Shown: in pieces, positions 1 to 11,162 of the stretch
How the letters are laid out: each line of letters starts with the position of its first letter
How positions within the stretch are numbered: the first letter of the stretch is position 1
NCBI GenBank assembly: GCA_039545295.1
Contig: BCIK01000001.1
Coordinates: forward strand, 620,001-684,000
DNA length: 64,000 bases
Direction of reading: 5' to 3'
Source: Udeniomyces pyricola
Taxonomy: Eukaryota; Basidiomycota; Tremellomycetes; Cystofilobasidiales; Mrakiaceae
The notes under the pieces: model-generated
What the model was told of the DNA's origin: nothing
The model's input: only the letters and a program-made list of their open reading frames with translations
Database searches by the model: none
Program-made: the position numbers and the translations under genes

Positions 1-126
1 AGTTTCGGTGGGTCCTAATTCGAGCTACAACACCTGGTCACCGCAAATGAAACGCCCCAACCTAGTCACCAACTTATCAGGGCCATCTTGTCATCATGTG
101 CTCTCGTCTTCTTCATCGCGTCATAG

Positions 127-1759
127 GAAATCCGGTTTGGAGACAACGATACCCTAAGTGCCATCACCGCCAATATTGTTCACGCCGACTATCTCTTCCT
201 CATGACCGACGTCGACTGCCTATACACTGATAATCCTCGAAAGAACCCCGACGCCAAACCTGTCCGGGTCGTCGAGGACATTGCCGCCATCCGTCAGCAA
301 GGTATGCTGTGTTCCTCATCATATTCACCGTCCACCTGTCGGCTTCTTGGTCTGAGAGCATGGACTGACTTGATATGAACGGCTGTCACAGTCAGCACCT
401 CTACTCTTGGTACCTCGCTCGGTACGGGAGGCATGGAGACCAAGATCATTGCGGCCGAGGTACTGTAGCACTCTCACCTCATCCTAGTAGTCGGCCGTCT
501 ATTTTCGGACCGTGAACTGACTTACGGTTCGGTTCCCTTCGAATAGCTCGCCACTGTCGCTGGTGTCACCACCGTAATCCTCAACTCGCAGAACATATCC
601 TCGATCTTTCCCATCATCTCCGCCCCTATCGACGTTGACGAGGCAACCCTGCCCGAGCACACTCGATTCCTTCGTAAGGAGGATCCCATGGGCGATCGAA
701 AGTGGTGGATTCTTCACGGCCTCCACGCCGCTGGAAGTATTGTCATCGACTCGGGAGCCTATCAGGCCCTCCTTCGTAAAGAGTCTGGCGGGCGACTTCT
801 CGCTGCGGGTGTACTCTCGGTTGAGGGCACGTTTGCATCGCAACAGGCCGTTCGAATCTTTGTTCGACGAAGGAAGCGCACGGAGTCGGTCGCGGCTCCT
901 CCCCTTGCGATGCCGTACGATCTCTCCAGATCGGTGACCGAAACTTTGTTGACGACTCAACAACACCAGGCTCAGTCGCCTACTTCCCCTCCAACGTCCC
1001 ACATTCGACCCATCACGGTCAACCCGAGTGCATCTACCTATGTCTCTCACCAGCCCTCTTCACGATCTTCTTCCTCCTTCTCGCCTCCGACAGGGCCCAT
1101 GTCATCCTCATACCTCTCTTCGCCAACGCTCAACCTCTCCGAACCGTCGACACCAAACCTCGTCCCGGCCCTCTCCCTCTCTTCGTCCATTGCATCGCTC
1201 GACCCTCTTTCACGATCGAACCCCGTCTCGCCAGCACTCATGGCCGCCCACGCGCAAGCCATTCGCCGAGTGGACGGATGGGATCTCAACAGTCTGACGC
1301 TCGGCAGCAGTGGCGGGGCCAGCATCGGGGGTTTAGGTGGGAACGGAAGCGTCACGGGAGGCGAACCGGCCCTGTCGACGATGAGTGAAGGAGAAGAAGA
1401 CGAATGGGAGTCGATTGAAGTTGGAAAGGGACAGGCAAATTATAATTACAGTGAGATGGATAGGATCAAAGGGTGCAAGAGGTTTGTTTGTTTCTTCTTT
1501 TTTGTTCTCTTCTTCTCGTTTGGCTTCTTGACTCTGGCTTTACACGAGTCAACAGTCGGAACACTCCTCTCCTCTTTCCTTGTAGACGATCAATCTGACA
1601 TCATCAACTTTTTGCTCTCTCCCTACTCCTGAACCCGCTTTCCTCCTTTACACTCTTGCCCTTGACGTCGTCCGTATCAGCTCCCGGATCTACGAAATCC
1701 TTGGTTACGCTGATTCCGGTTACGTCGTCGAGTCCATCACCATCAGGGACGTTGTATGA
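127..1759 (+). CDS. PRO1: Glutamate 5-kinase (gamma-glutamyl kinase), 3' part
   Basis: Catalyses ATP-dependent phosphorylation of glutamate, the first step of proline synthesis, in the cytosol. Exons by phase: 127-301, 392-459, 547-1481, 1681-1759 (stop TGA), giving 418 residues. The window opens inside an intron, so the N-terminal substrate site is missing. Visible amino-acid-kinase motifs are FGDNDTLSA, then [13 protein letters not shown] [12 protein letters not shown], then GTGGMETK (the lysine-containing loop). A PUA-type domain follows ([24 protein letters not shown]) and closes with [12 protein letters not shown] and [11 protein letters not shown], as in fungal Pro1. Between the two halves of the PUA domain, about 890-1425, lie some 175 Ser/Pro/Thr-rich residues absent from bacterial enzymes. 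The last splice (AG|C after KGCK) restores the conserved [13 protein letters not shown] tail. Family assignment is firm; the role of the insertion is unknown. Confidence 0.93.
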
Positions 1760-3317
1760 TCATGATGTCGCACGTTTCGATTCTGCTTCAGTTGAACGTT
1801 GTATGCTGTTTCATCGACTTGAGTCTATTTTCTCTTCCCCCTTCTCCCCCCCCTCCCCCCCCTCTTTTACATCTTCACGTATCGCATTGATTGGGGACGC
1901 TTTGGCCAGTCAGCGCTTAGCGGCGTACGTACCCGAACAGTCCATGAGCATTTATCGTACTTGACAACGGGCTCGTGCGAGTGGCCAATGGACTTGCATG
2001 GGCAGTTCGGAGCGCAGCGACCGAAACGCATAGATGGGCCGGCCGACTCCATGTTTCCACCAGTATCGATATTACGGGTCATGCAGGGCACGACAGGATC
2101 GCTCTCTGATGACGTCTGACGCTGACTGCGAAGCCCTTTGGTGATAATGGCAATACTAATGATATGTGGTCATATATAGCGCGCAACTGCTGAGGCAGGC
2201 TAGCTATTAAAAGGGGGGGGGGGGGACCAATGAGCGACATCTAACTAGCTTTCGTGGCCAATCAGATTTTATGATGCGCGAGTGAATGGATCGATTGATT
2301 GTCGACAGTAATGACTGATGAGGTGTTTTCACGTACGTTGAGAGAATGGATGCGTTTACGTTTTTTTTTTGCCGCTGAGGCATATGCATGCATGTTATGA
2401 GGCTTTTCGGGATCGGCTCTCGAACCGATGGAAGGAGGGAAGCTCGTCGATGATTCGACGTGGTTCGACCTGGTTCGACGTTGCGCGTGTCGAACCTGAT
2501 TCGACCGCTGGCCGCGCGCGCGCGCACTCACTCGGTCTGGCGCGCCGCGCGTCGTTATCATCTGCAGCGCGCTTTGTGCTTGATGATTATGATGACTATT
2601 ATTGCATTGTTCAGGTTCTGCTTGAGCTCTTGTGGCGAGCGATATGGGCAAAGGGGTCCTGCTACATGAAGACATGACAAATATTTCATCATCAACCCTG
2701 GGTGTAAAGGAGTTGATTGCTCATTCGCCACGTCGCGCGTCGAGTCGAGTCGGATGATGAGAGAATGAAACGTTGTCGACATCGATGGCGAATATGAATC
2801 AGCATGGCGGGAGCAGGAAGCTTTCGATTGGTGAGACTGACGCGCGCACGATCGACGCGTCGGCCGAGTCATATGGCGAGACCGACTTGCGAGGTCAGCC
2901 TCCCTCTTGTCCGTCCGACGCTCGATCCCCCTCCTCCCACCGACCTCCACGACTGTTTTTCTCTCCTCCCTCTTTCCCTCCAGTCTCCCTTTACCCATCC
3001 TCATTCTTCAACGGCCAACGTCCACAACCCCCCCACACCCACTTACCAGCATACTTTCCCCACTCACACACCTTACCCATCACCCCGTCGAGCACGATGT
3101 CTTGCTAAATCCTTCCCCCCAACCAGAGCGAACCCAACAAACCCAGACCCCCCCAAACGGTGAGTCATTCGACTCGAACCTTTCCCGCCCTGTCCTCCCC
3201 TGTCCTATCCCAGCGATTGCCTGCCTGCCCGTTTCCCCTCTCGCTCGGGCTCCCTCCCCTCTCGCTTCGTCTTCAATCTTTGTTCCTTGACAGTCATCCC
3301 ACTAGCTATCCATACTA
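1760..3317. other. Intergenic region with TTCGAC array and pyrimidine-rich leader
   Basis: No gene seen in these 1.56 kb. It holds a G tract at 2214-2225, five TTCGAC/GTCGAA words at 2454-2505, an alternating GC run around 2514-2524, and from about 2890 a strongly pyrimidine-rich stretch that leads into the next gene and probably carries its promoter and leader. Confidence 0.6.
2454..2505. promoter_or_regulatory. Cluster of five TTCGAC/GTCGAA words
   Basis: TTCGAC starts at 2454, 2464, 2474 and 2500, and the inverse GTCGAA at 2489. The first three are spaced exactly 10 bp. A possible binding-site array; no factor is proposed. Confidence 0.4.
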
Positions 3318-4429
3318 ATGTCTTCCCTTCCGCCTCGTCGTCCTCGTTCGCGTTTTCGGCCATCAGATCCCCCTACACCCACCCTTGAACAACCCCTGCC
3401 CCTCCTTTCCCCAACATGCCTTTCGACCCCACCACCCAACATCCGATCATCCCGTTCGAACCCCAATCACCAGCACCGCAACTATCGCACCAAGACCACA
3501 ACTGAGTCCAAAGCCCGTAGCGCACGCCACCGTACTCCCGAACAGCTTTTAAGACCCCGCAAATCCATGTCGCCCAAAAGTAAGCGCCACTTGTCTTTTC
3601 TTGTCGCTCGATCTACCGCTCCACACCGCTTCGATCGGGCTCGGATCTCCCGTCTTGCAACTTTTCTCTCTCTCTCTTTCTTCTGTCTCTGTATCCTTTG
3701 TCGAGGAAACCCAATCACTGACCATGGTGTTGTTCTGTACTTCTTTCCTCGTTCTCTTGTGCAGTGCGAACCAACCCCCGTCTCATCACCTTGAGCAAGA
3801 ACAAGCTCTCCCATCTTGCCTCGTACTCGCCGGCCTCGATCCGTGCCCGCCCCGTCGACGATGCCTCACTCCTCCGAAAGAGCATCCTCATCCTCAACTC
3901 CCTTCAATTGGCCCAGGATCAAGCTGCTGAGGAGGCATGGAAAGAGCAACACTGGTTCGAGAGCGTCATGGAGGACCTCGGAGGAGATGACGATGAGGAG
4001 CTAGAAGACTCTGCCTTTACCCACCATCATGACCACAAGGCGACCTCGGTTGAAGTTGTCGAGGTCGACGATGAAGATACCTCGTCGGACGAAGACCGAG
4101 CCCCCGCTGTTCTCACCCTCCCCGCTTCCTCTTCCTCCTCGGTCCCGATTCCCACTTTCCACTACACCGCTGCCCATTCTACCCCGCGTCTTACCACTTC
4201 GGACTCTTTCTCGGACGACGATGACTTCTCGGACGATGACGAAGCCCTCACGACGCCTCCCACGACGCTCGTTGACTCGTTTGACATCCCGCCTGCTTCG
4301 CCTCGCCCATCGACGTTTGACGGCGACTTTGACTTTGAGTTTGGCGGCTCGGATGATGACGGCGACTTCATCGAGGATACTCGGCTCTTTGGCATCAGCG
4401 ACCGTGCCAGCAGTAGCAAGTTGACTTGA
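3318..4429 (+). CDS. Unknown acidic protein
   Basis: Not recognised. Two exons fit: 3318-3579 and 3765-4429 (stop TGA), joined A|TG to give SPKMRTNPRLITLSKNK. The N-terminal 87 residues are basic and Pro/Arg-rich, and the start is uncertain: the first in-frame ATG at 3318 was taken, but the pyrimidine-rich leader could hide an upstream exon. The second exon begins with a compact stretch (NPRLITLSKNKLSHLASYSP, DDASLLRKSILILNSLQLAQ) that looks like a conserved helical core. It then becomes very acidic, with runs of Asp/Glu and Ser, and ends DTRLFGISDRASSSKLT. Low complexity makes the tail uninformative. It could be nuclear, given alternating basic and acidic tracts, but that is inference only. 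Confidence 0.6.
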
Positions 4430-5168
4430 TCATTCATCTCACGATCCCTCCCCCCCTCCCCCCTCTCTTCCCTTTTGCGACGATCGTTCTGGGCTTCTTG
4501 GTTCCTTGGGCTTTTTCGTTATTTTCTGTTTTTCTTTCTCTAAGAGCTAGATACCTCCTACCTCCCACCCACGTCCTCATCGCTGCCTGTTGTGCATATC
4601 TCTCCCCCCCACCCTCCACTCCCCTGCATTTCCAAGCCACTTTCCTCTTTTCCCTGCCTACTCATACTCAACCACACATACAACAAAAAACGAGATTAAT
4701 ATATCGGATACTTTTTCGCTACGTTTTCTTCCTTGGGTTCTTTGTGCCACACCCTTTCTTATTCTTTTCTTCGTTTTTCGCTCGCTCCCCCTTTTTTTTT
4801 TGTCGGAACCTATGCATTTGCGTTTCCTTGTCTTCTCGTCTCTTTTTTGCGTTTCCTGTTTTTGCCTCTATGACGTCTACCGACTGTTTCTCCTTCGTCT
4901 ACGTTTCTTCTCTCTTGGTTTGCTACTTTCTCTACTTACCAATCACGTCACACACCACACCACACACATAAAAACATCATGACGATTGATTCAAAGACTT
5001 TGTTATACCTGTATCTTCTCCCTCGATGCCCTTTTATCGTGCTGCAAGAAGACCCCAAGCTCGCTGACTACTATTACTGATCTAAATTCCCCATACGTAC
5101 ACTGACTCATTCACCGGCTCGGACGGAGGGCTAACCCCAATCCCCCCCCCCCCCCCCAAAAAAAAAAA
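4430..5168. other. Intergenic between convergent genes, pyrimidine-rich
   Basis: A T/C-rich stretch, presumably the 3' UTR of the plus-strand gene followed by that of the minus-strand gene. A C15/A10 homopolymer junction lies at about 5143-5168. No gene seen. Confidence 0.5.
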
Positions 5169-7003
5169 CTAACCAGGCATGGACTCATGGTCTCGTCCCT
5201 GCCGATCCTTCTCTATCGACGTGCCGGCCATCGGCCAACCGTTATAACCGACCTCACCCACGCACGGCTTGAACTCTTCCCGATTGAGTTCGATGATGCT
5301 CGGCCGCTTGATCAACCCTCCCTTTCCACCCGCGGGGGCTTTCGGACTACTGACTAGCTCTGTGCTCGACTCTTCACCGTCACCACCTTCATCCTCACTG
5401 TCCATCATCAAGGAACGCACGCTGATCTTGTGGGCCGTGGTTCGACTCGAACGACTCTGGGCTTTGGCTCTAGCAACAGCAGTGATAGAAGGAGGAGTAG
5501 TAGGACAAGTAGTAATAGTAGTATCAGGATTCTCGACTTCATGACTATCACTGTAGGTGCTGCTTCTGCGACTGGTGCTGCTGGTCGAAGGTGCCCACGA
5601 GGCGACCGAGGGCGTCGATGTCCCACCTCCCAGAGCGACAAGGAGACCTCCTAGCGGAGACCGGCCCTTGTGAAGAATGAATGAGGGAGAGAAAGGCATG
5701 TGGGTAGGGGCGGAGGAGTGATGAAGTGGTGGTGAGGTTGAGGAAGTCGAAGATGCCGAGGAGGACGTCGACCACGACGATGGCGAAAGGGTCGATGGGA
5801 TGGTTGTCACCGTCGACGGCTGGCGAGGATTGACGACTTGGGTTTGGGCGCTCGACGAGAGCGAGGGCGTTGGCGTAAAATTGCGCGAAGCAACGGACGG
5901 GAGATGGGACGTCGATGATAAGGGACTTGGAAGGGTCGAGCAGCGGACGAGGGAACGAAGCAGGGAAGCATGGTTTTCTGTAGAAAGCACTGTAGGAGGA
6001 AGAAGAGCGAGGGCTGGCACGCTGAATTGGAGGCTGCTGGGACGAGAAGGTATCCTGGGCCTGAATTGGGTTGAAGGGTGAAACGGATCAAATGTGCTCG
6101 AAGGCGAAAGCTTCAAAACAGGTGGACAGGGTGGAGGTTGAAGCGTTTCAACGCTACCTCGAGCCTAGAACGAGGACGGTGTAAGCCCAAGTCGGTCGAA
6201 ACCATGACAAGTCAGAAGCTCCAAATGGGAGTAAAGAACGGTAGCATCAAGATCGATCAGAACGAAACTGGTCTGGGTACTGACTTCAGGTGAACTGAGT
6301 GCTCTCCGATGGGTGTTTGCCCTGTCGTTCGGCCCCTTCGGGTTGCCACCCACTTTGGGAAACCATGTGGCTGTGATGGGAGGAGGGTGAGTTGCTGATG
6401 AGACGTTTTTCTTCCGGCTTCTTGCTCGAACAGACGCCTCGGGCATCAAGGCACCCATCGAGATTCGGTTCCAACTCTTGCTCTGCCGACCCTGGACATC
6501 CTCAAAGTTTCCCGCATTAGATTCGTCATATCCTGCGTCAAGCCCTCGCACCGCTCGATCTCGGCGATGCTTCTGACGCCACAGCAAAGCGGCCGTAGCG
6601 AGGGCAATGATCAGGAGAAACGGGAGGACAGATCCTAGTATGGCTGCAAGAAGAGCTTTGGAGGATGGACCAGAAGAAGCGTCATCGGCGTGAAGAACGG
6701 AGGAGAGACTGCCGGAAGTGGCGTAACGCGAGGTCGAAGTCGGAAGCTGAGAGGAGGGATATTCGGCGCGGAGTTGGAGATGAAGAGGAGTGATGCTGCT
6801 GATTAAGCTGCAAAGAAAGGGGGGACTATGATGAGTACCTTATCTTGAGAATGAAAGGACGAAGGGAACGGTGGGTGACTCACGTGGTAGCGACGGAGCT
6901 CGAGCCGGATGAATGCTGGAGCGAGAGAAGCGGCGTCTCTTCGGCGCCCACCATTCCGAAGGCGAAAGAGCAGGAGGCAACCCGAGAGCTGTAGAGGGTT
7001 GAA
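5169..7003 (-). CDS. Single-pass membrane protein, 5' end unresolved
   Basis: Three exons on the minus strand join in phase: 6884 to about 7003, 6285-6807, and 5169-6164 (stop at 5169). The middle exon has a Ser/Thr-rich presumed outer region and one clear transmembrane helix (ILGSVLPFLLIIALATAALL) followed by WRQKHRRD, a positive-inside flank. The rest is a long cytoplasmic tail rich in Ser, with the more conserved-looking segment KGGLIKRPSIIELNREEFKP near the C-terminus. No start or signal peptide could be placed upstream of 7003. The sequence to 7498 is open in one frame but does not read like protein. The plan (Ser/Thr-rich exterior, one helix, Ser-rich tail) resembles wall-sensor or receptor-like membrane proteins, but no family domain is visible. 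Confidence 0.55.
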
Positions 7004-7553
7004 GAAAGACTCTGTACTATGATAGATCAATGAGTTTACTCGGAGTTGCCACTTCGGCGAGACCAGGATGCTGCCGAACCCGATGGACAAACCTGAGTGA
7101 AGAGAAATTTGGGAAGGGAGCAACCCGAGTGCGCAGCAACAGATGATCAGGTGGACGGTTATATGGAAGGGTGGACGAATGGATGAACGATGTAGCTGAT
7201 ACAAGACTATGTGACGATCTAAGATAAAATAGATGCTTGTCAAGGTCAGAGAAGAGAAGGAAGTCGTCAAAGACCAAGGCGACCCCTGTTTTGGAAAGAG
7301 GGTCGTTCCCCCGCTCGATTGAGGAGAAAGAGGGGGCGTTCGTCCGCTGTATGCGGAGGTTAGCACTGGCTTGTAGAAAGTTGTATCCACAGCATTACTA
7401 TATCCACGTGGGCTGTCACGCGAAACTAAATGCGATAGGGTGAGATCAAAGGCATTGAAATGCCGAGCGCGTTGCGTGAACAGTTCGAGTCTTATCACTC
7501 GTGCCCCTCGTCCTCTCTTTAACCCCCCCCCTTTCTTGCTCCTCTACGTTGCA

Positions 7554-8632
7554 TCATGAGTACATGCTCGAGTATGCTTCACGATCTTCTTCTCCCTCCG
7601 CTGTTAAGCCATGAGTCTCGCCCCCAAACAAGCCAGGACCAGGTCTGGCTCCACCTTGTCCAAACATACTTTCCAGAATGGAGAGCATCTCCGCTTGGTT
7701 CTGAGGAGAACGGTTGGTTGTCATAGGTGGATCAGGTGATGCTGAGGATGATGTCAGTGTATTCGTCCGTGAGGGGTCACAGTGTTGTCGGCAAAGTGGG
7801 CAAGAGTTTGTCTGATATGGGATGAAGGGCGATGCAAAGTAAGAAATCCCTGCATGTCAACCAACTGGCCGGTCTACTTGGACTAGCATCATATACCAAC
7901 TGACCTTTCCAAGCCATCTGCTAACGTCCCGTCGACAAAACGCATGATTACACGGTAGTTTGACAACGCCAAGGTTTTCGGGAACGTGAAAGTCTAACGC
8001 CATCTGATGCTCCTCCTCGTCGAAAACGATTTGAAGGGAAGAGTGGCAAATGGGACAGTCCTCCTCTACTTGGGAGGAAAGCGGCAATTTTTGCTCTGTC
8101 AGCTAAGGCAGAAGCCCTTCACTGTAAAGACGGGTCTTGGCAAACGAGCAAAATGCACCTGAGACGGCCTTGATCTCGTCTTGACTGAGCGACTTGAGCG
8201 ACGTGATGAACTCTGCGGACGCGCCAACTTGACTTCTGGTTAGCAACCAAGTCATAGTTTGCGATGCAAAGAAGTCGGATTAGTGTATAAGATGTAAAAG
8301 CAAATTGAATCGCCTATCCATGTATACTGCGATAGGCTCACCTGCCCATAGCCGAAGCCAGCATCTCGATCACACCATCCCCCATCATTCGACGTCCTTC
8401 TCGGTCGACGAGCACCATGTCATCTCCACCGGCTTCAATCTCCTCCAAGATTTGCTGTAGGCTCATACTGGAAGCCTCCGCATCGGGAGCTGAAGTCGAG
8501 GGATGGTCGTCTGATGACGACAACGAGGGTACGTGGAAGGGGGTCAGGCCAAGTGTCATGATACGGGTGCGGGCGGGCGAATGAGCGTATGGATGGCATA
8601 AGAGTATGGAGCTCACCTTGGTAGCTTGTCAT
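7554..8632 (-). CDS. RING-finger protein, probable E3 ubiquitin ligase
   Basis: Exons from the 5' end: 8617-8632, 8342-8510, 8159-8235, 7905-8095, 7554-7811 (stop TGA at 7554), 236 residues, all in phase. The RING core reads EEDCPICHSS, then LPCNHAFCRRDVSRWLGK, and after the last splice TNSCPLCRQHC. The C-x2-C, C-x-H-x2-C and CPLC elements are present; the usual sixth ligand position holds Asp (FCRRD), a substitution seen in some fungal RING proteins. The N-terminal half holds a helical region (LQQILEEIEAGGDD). RING proteins recruit an E2 to pass ubiquitin to a substrate, which is unknown here. The first exon (16 nt, MTSYQ) is short; the alternative start is the ATG at about 8560 (MTLGLTPFH) without that intron. 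Confidence 0.8.
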
Positions 8633-8882
8633 GACCGAGAACAGGTTAATGCTGGTTGTGCGTGTGTCGACGTGGAGGAGGGTTGGCGGTCCGGGTGGTT
8701 GAAGGAAATGACATCGACGGGCTCTGCGCTTCTTCGCTCTCCTCCGTCTGGGGCTCTTTTGAGAACACGTCCCCTTGCTGGAGTGTCGCGTCAATAGATC
8801 ATAGCTCATCACGATATAAGCCTGACCCGGCTATACAAAACGTCCATCCCCGGGCTTGCCGCCACGTCCACGTTCTCAGCCC

Positions 8883-11008
8883 ATGCCTGCTTCTACCGCA
8901 GAAAGAGAGCTGCCCCAAACTGTCTTCGATCCGAGGACGTGCATGCAGAGAGGGTCCGTCAGCTCTATGATCTCATCATCCCCCTTTCGACTTCGGCCGA
9001 TTGACTCAACTCTCCTCCAATTCATCATGTTTGTTCTCGTTCTTTCCTCAGGTTCTGCACGGTCCCAACCCACGAACCGTCCTCATCCTCTGCCGCTACA
9101 CACGACATCTACTACGAGCTTCACGGAGATGGTCCAGAAAAAATCGTTCTCGTCATGGGCCTCAAGGTCAGTTTGCACTCGGTCGTGCGACAGAGCCGTC
9201 GACCTGTATCACCAGGTGCGTGTCTAGATGCGCTCGTGCTGAATCCGGTTGAAATCATTAGAATTGCTCATTTTCATGGCAGGTAAGGAACTCAGCCGTG
9301 TTAGGCCCTTGTATGTATGCGGAACTGTCCGGAGTAACATGGCGCGATGGTCTACTGACCGACGTCTTGTTCCGTACGCAGCGCCAAGTCGAAGCCCTTG
9401 GAGCCGACCCTCGATATTCCGTGCTCGTCTTTGACAACAGAGGCTCAGGCTCTTCGGATACTCCTGTACGTCATATTAAAGCTCGCTTGAACGGTCCGAA
9501 TCTCCTTGGGATGCTAATGCAGAGTGCTTAAACAGCGCGGACCGTATTCTACGTCTCTTATGGCTCGCGATTTACTCGCACTCATAGATACGCTGCCTGG
9601 ATGGGATAGAGTGAGGACAACCCTTTCGTAACTTTGGTAGATAGGTCATTGGTCAGCAGTGTATGAGGCTTACATGGGTTTGCTCTCTAATGCCGATCAC
9701 GTTGCTCCGTACAGGAAAGGGGCCTTCATGTTGTCAGTCCCCGAAGATCAGCTGGATATCGAGCACCTCAGTGTGTTTTCTCAGCTCACATCTCATGTGA
9801 ATTGTGTTAATGTGTGTGCAGGTTGGGATATCAATGGGTGGTATGATAGCTCTACAACTAGCGTCGATGGCTGACTTGCGGATAGCGTCTTTGACCCTTG
9901 CCGTCACGAGTACGTAAACCTAATTCGGATGATCATATCACGGTGTTCTACTCGTTGGTGCCTCTGCCTTGTTCCTAGTCCACTAACTTTTCCTTCACAG
10001 CTGCAGGACATGGTATACGCCGCAAGTTTCCGCCCTCAGCCGGTATAGAGATTTCGACGCGAAACATGTTTGAGGGCGAAATGGAACGATACATGCTGTT
10101 AGTCTTTGCCTCTCTGGTCAAAAATCAATATTCGTTGAACTCACTCGTGAGTGGACAACTAACGAAAACCATATAACTAAACTTAGGTCTGATTTTTCTC
10201 AGAATGCTTTATCCAGAGAGTTGGCTCAATGCCGTCGACGAGGAAGACGACCACGGCCGAACAAACAAGGAAACTCGAATTCAGCAACATGTCGAACGGG
10301 TTCGAATGACGTGAGGTCTCCAGCCATCTTTGCTCTAGATTTTCTATATACACCATCGGCCATGAAAGCTTCTCCCCTCTCCCAAAAAAGCTACCCATGA
10401 GGTTTATAGATGACCTGCAACATGTGACTTGACATATTGTTCCATTTTTTTTTCTGCTTACAGGCCAGGCCAGTCTCTTCTAGGAACCTTTTTCCAGACT
10501 GCTGCTGCAACAACTCATCATGTGACCTCGGAGGACCTCGCTCGTATCAATGATTCCATCCCCAAGGTCCTCATCCTATCTGGGAAGAAGGACTCGCTCA
10601 TCCCCCCCGAATCCTCCAACAACCTCGCTAAACACATGCCCGATGCCGAGTTTGTGCTGTGGGAAGACTCGGGACACGCGAGTGAGTGAGACGAGGTACT
10701 AGGGAAATCCAAGGACAACTTACCTCACAGGCCGAAGAGCGTGTGGTACCGTGCAAAATGACACACCGACTTGCTTGGACGTCATTCTTATCTCCTTTAT
10801 CTCACTGTTTTTTTTTCTTCTCTTTTTGTCTCTCTCTTGCAACTTTTAAGTTCACTCTCAGCACCCCCAGCGCTTCAACGATCTGATCAGGAGGGTTGTT
10901 ATGGAGGGCAGAGACGCTGCTGGCCCTGCCCGGCCGTCGAGACCGGATTCGCTCTGCTTATACTCTAGAGAAGCTGAAAGAACGCCGGTCCCGTTTGTGA
11001 GTATTTGA
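8883..11008 (+). CDS. Alpha/beta hydrolase
   Basis: Serine hydrolase of the alpha/beta fold; substrate unknown. Exons: 8883-8953, 9052-9166, 9262-9282, 9382-9465, 9536-9610, 9752-9772, 9822-9909, 10001-10097, 10203-10310, 10464 to about 10681, and a last exon from about 10862 to the stop at 11006-11008. Motifs in order: IVLVMGLK, then NCSFSWQ from a 21-nt exon, VLVFDNRGSGSSDTP, the nucleophile elbow VGISMGGM (G-x-S-x-G), KVLILSGKKDSLIPP with the acid residue, and DSGHA with the catalytic His. A second 21-nt exon (LDIEHLS) lies just before the elbow. The junction after DSGHA is not resolved: the reading frame RFNDLIRRVV at 10871 looks like the family's C-terminal helix, but the donors at 10682 and 10686 do not reach it in phase without a further tiny exon. 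Confidence 0.8.
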
Positions 11009-11162
11009 ACGACCCTCTCTTCACTTTCCTCTTTAGACAGGCGGCTGGCTCATAAGGCTTGTATCGTGTTGTTCCAAACCCCCTCCCTTCCCCTTCTCCC
11101 CCTATTCCTCCCCTCCATCCTCCATCCTCTACCGCTGATAGTATCCCAAATCGCTCCTCGAC

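Noticed and set aside
4426..4971. Plus-strand 181-codon hydrophobic frame
   Set aside because: Same cause: pyrimidine-rich 3' flank of the preceding gene, no motif and no conserved segment.
7017..7498. Upstream extension of the 5169-7003 membrane protein
   Set aside because: The open frame does not read like protein and has no ATG with plausible splicing to the next exon; the 5' end was left open instead.
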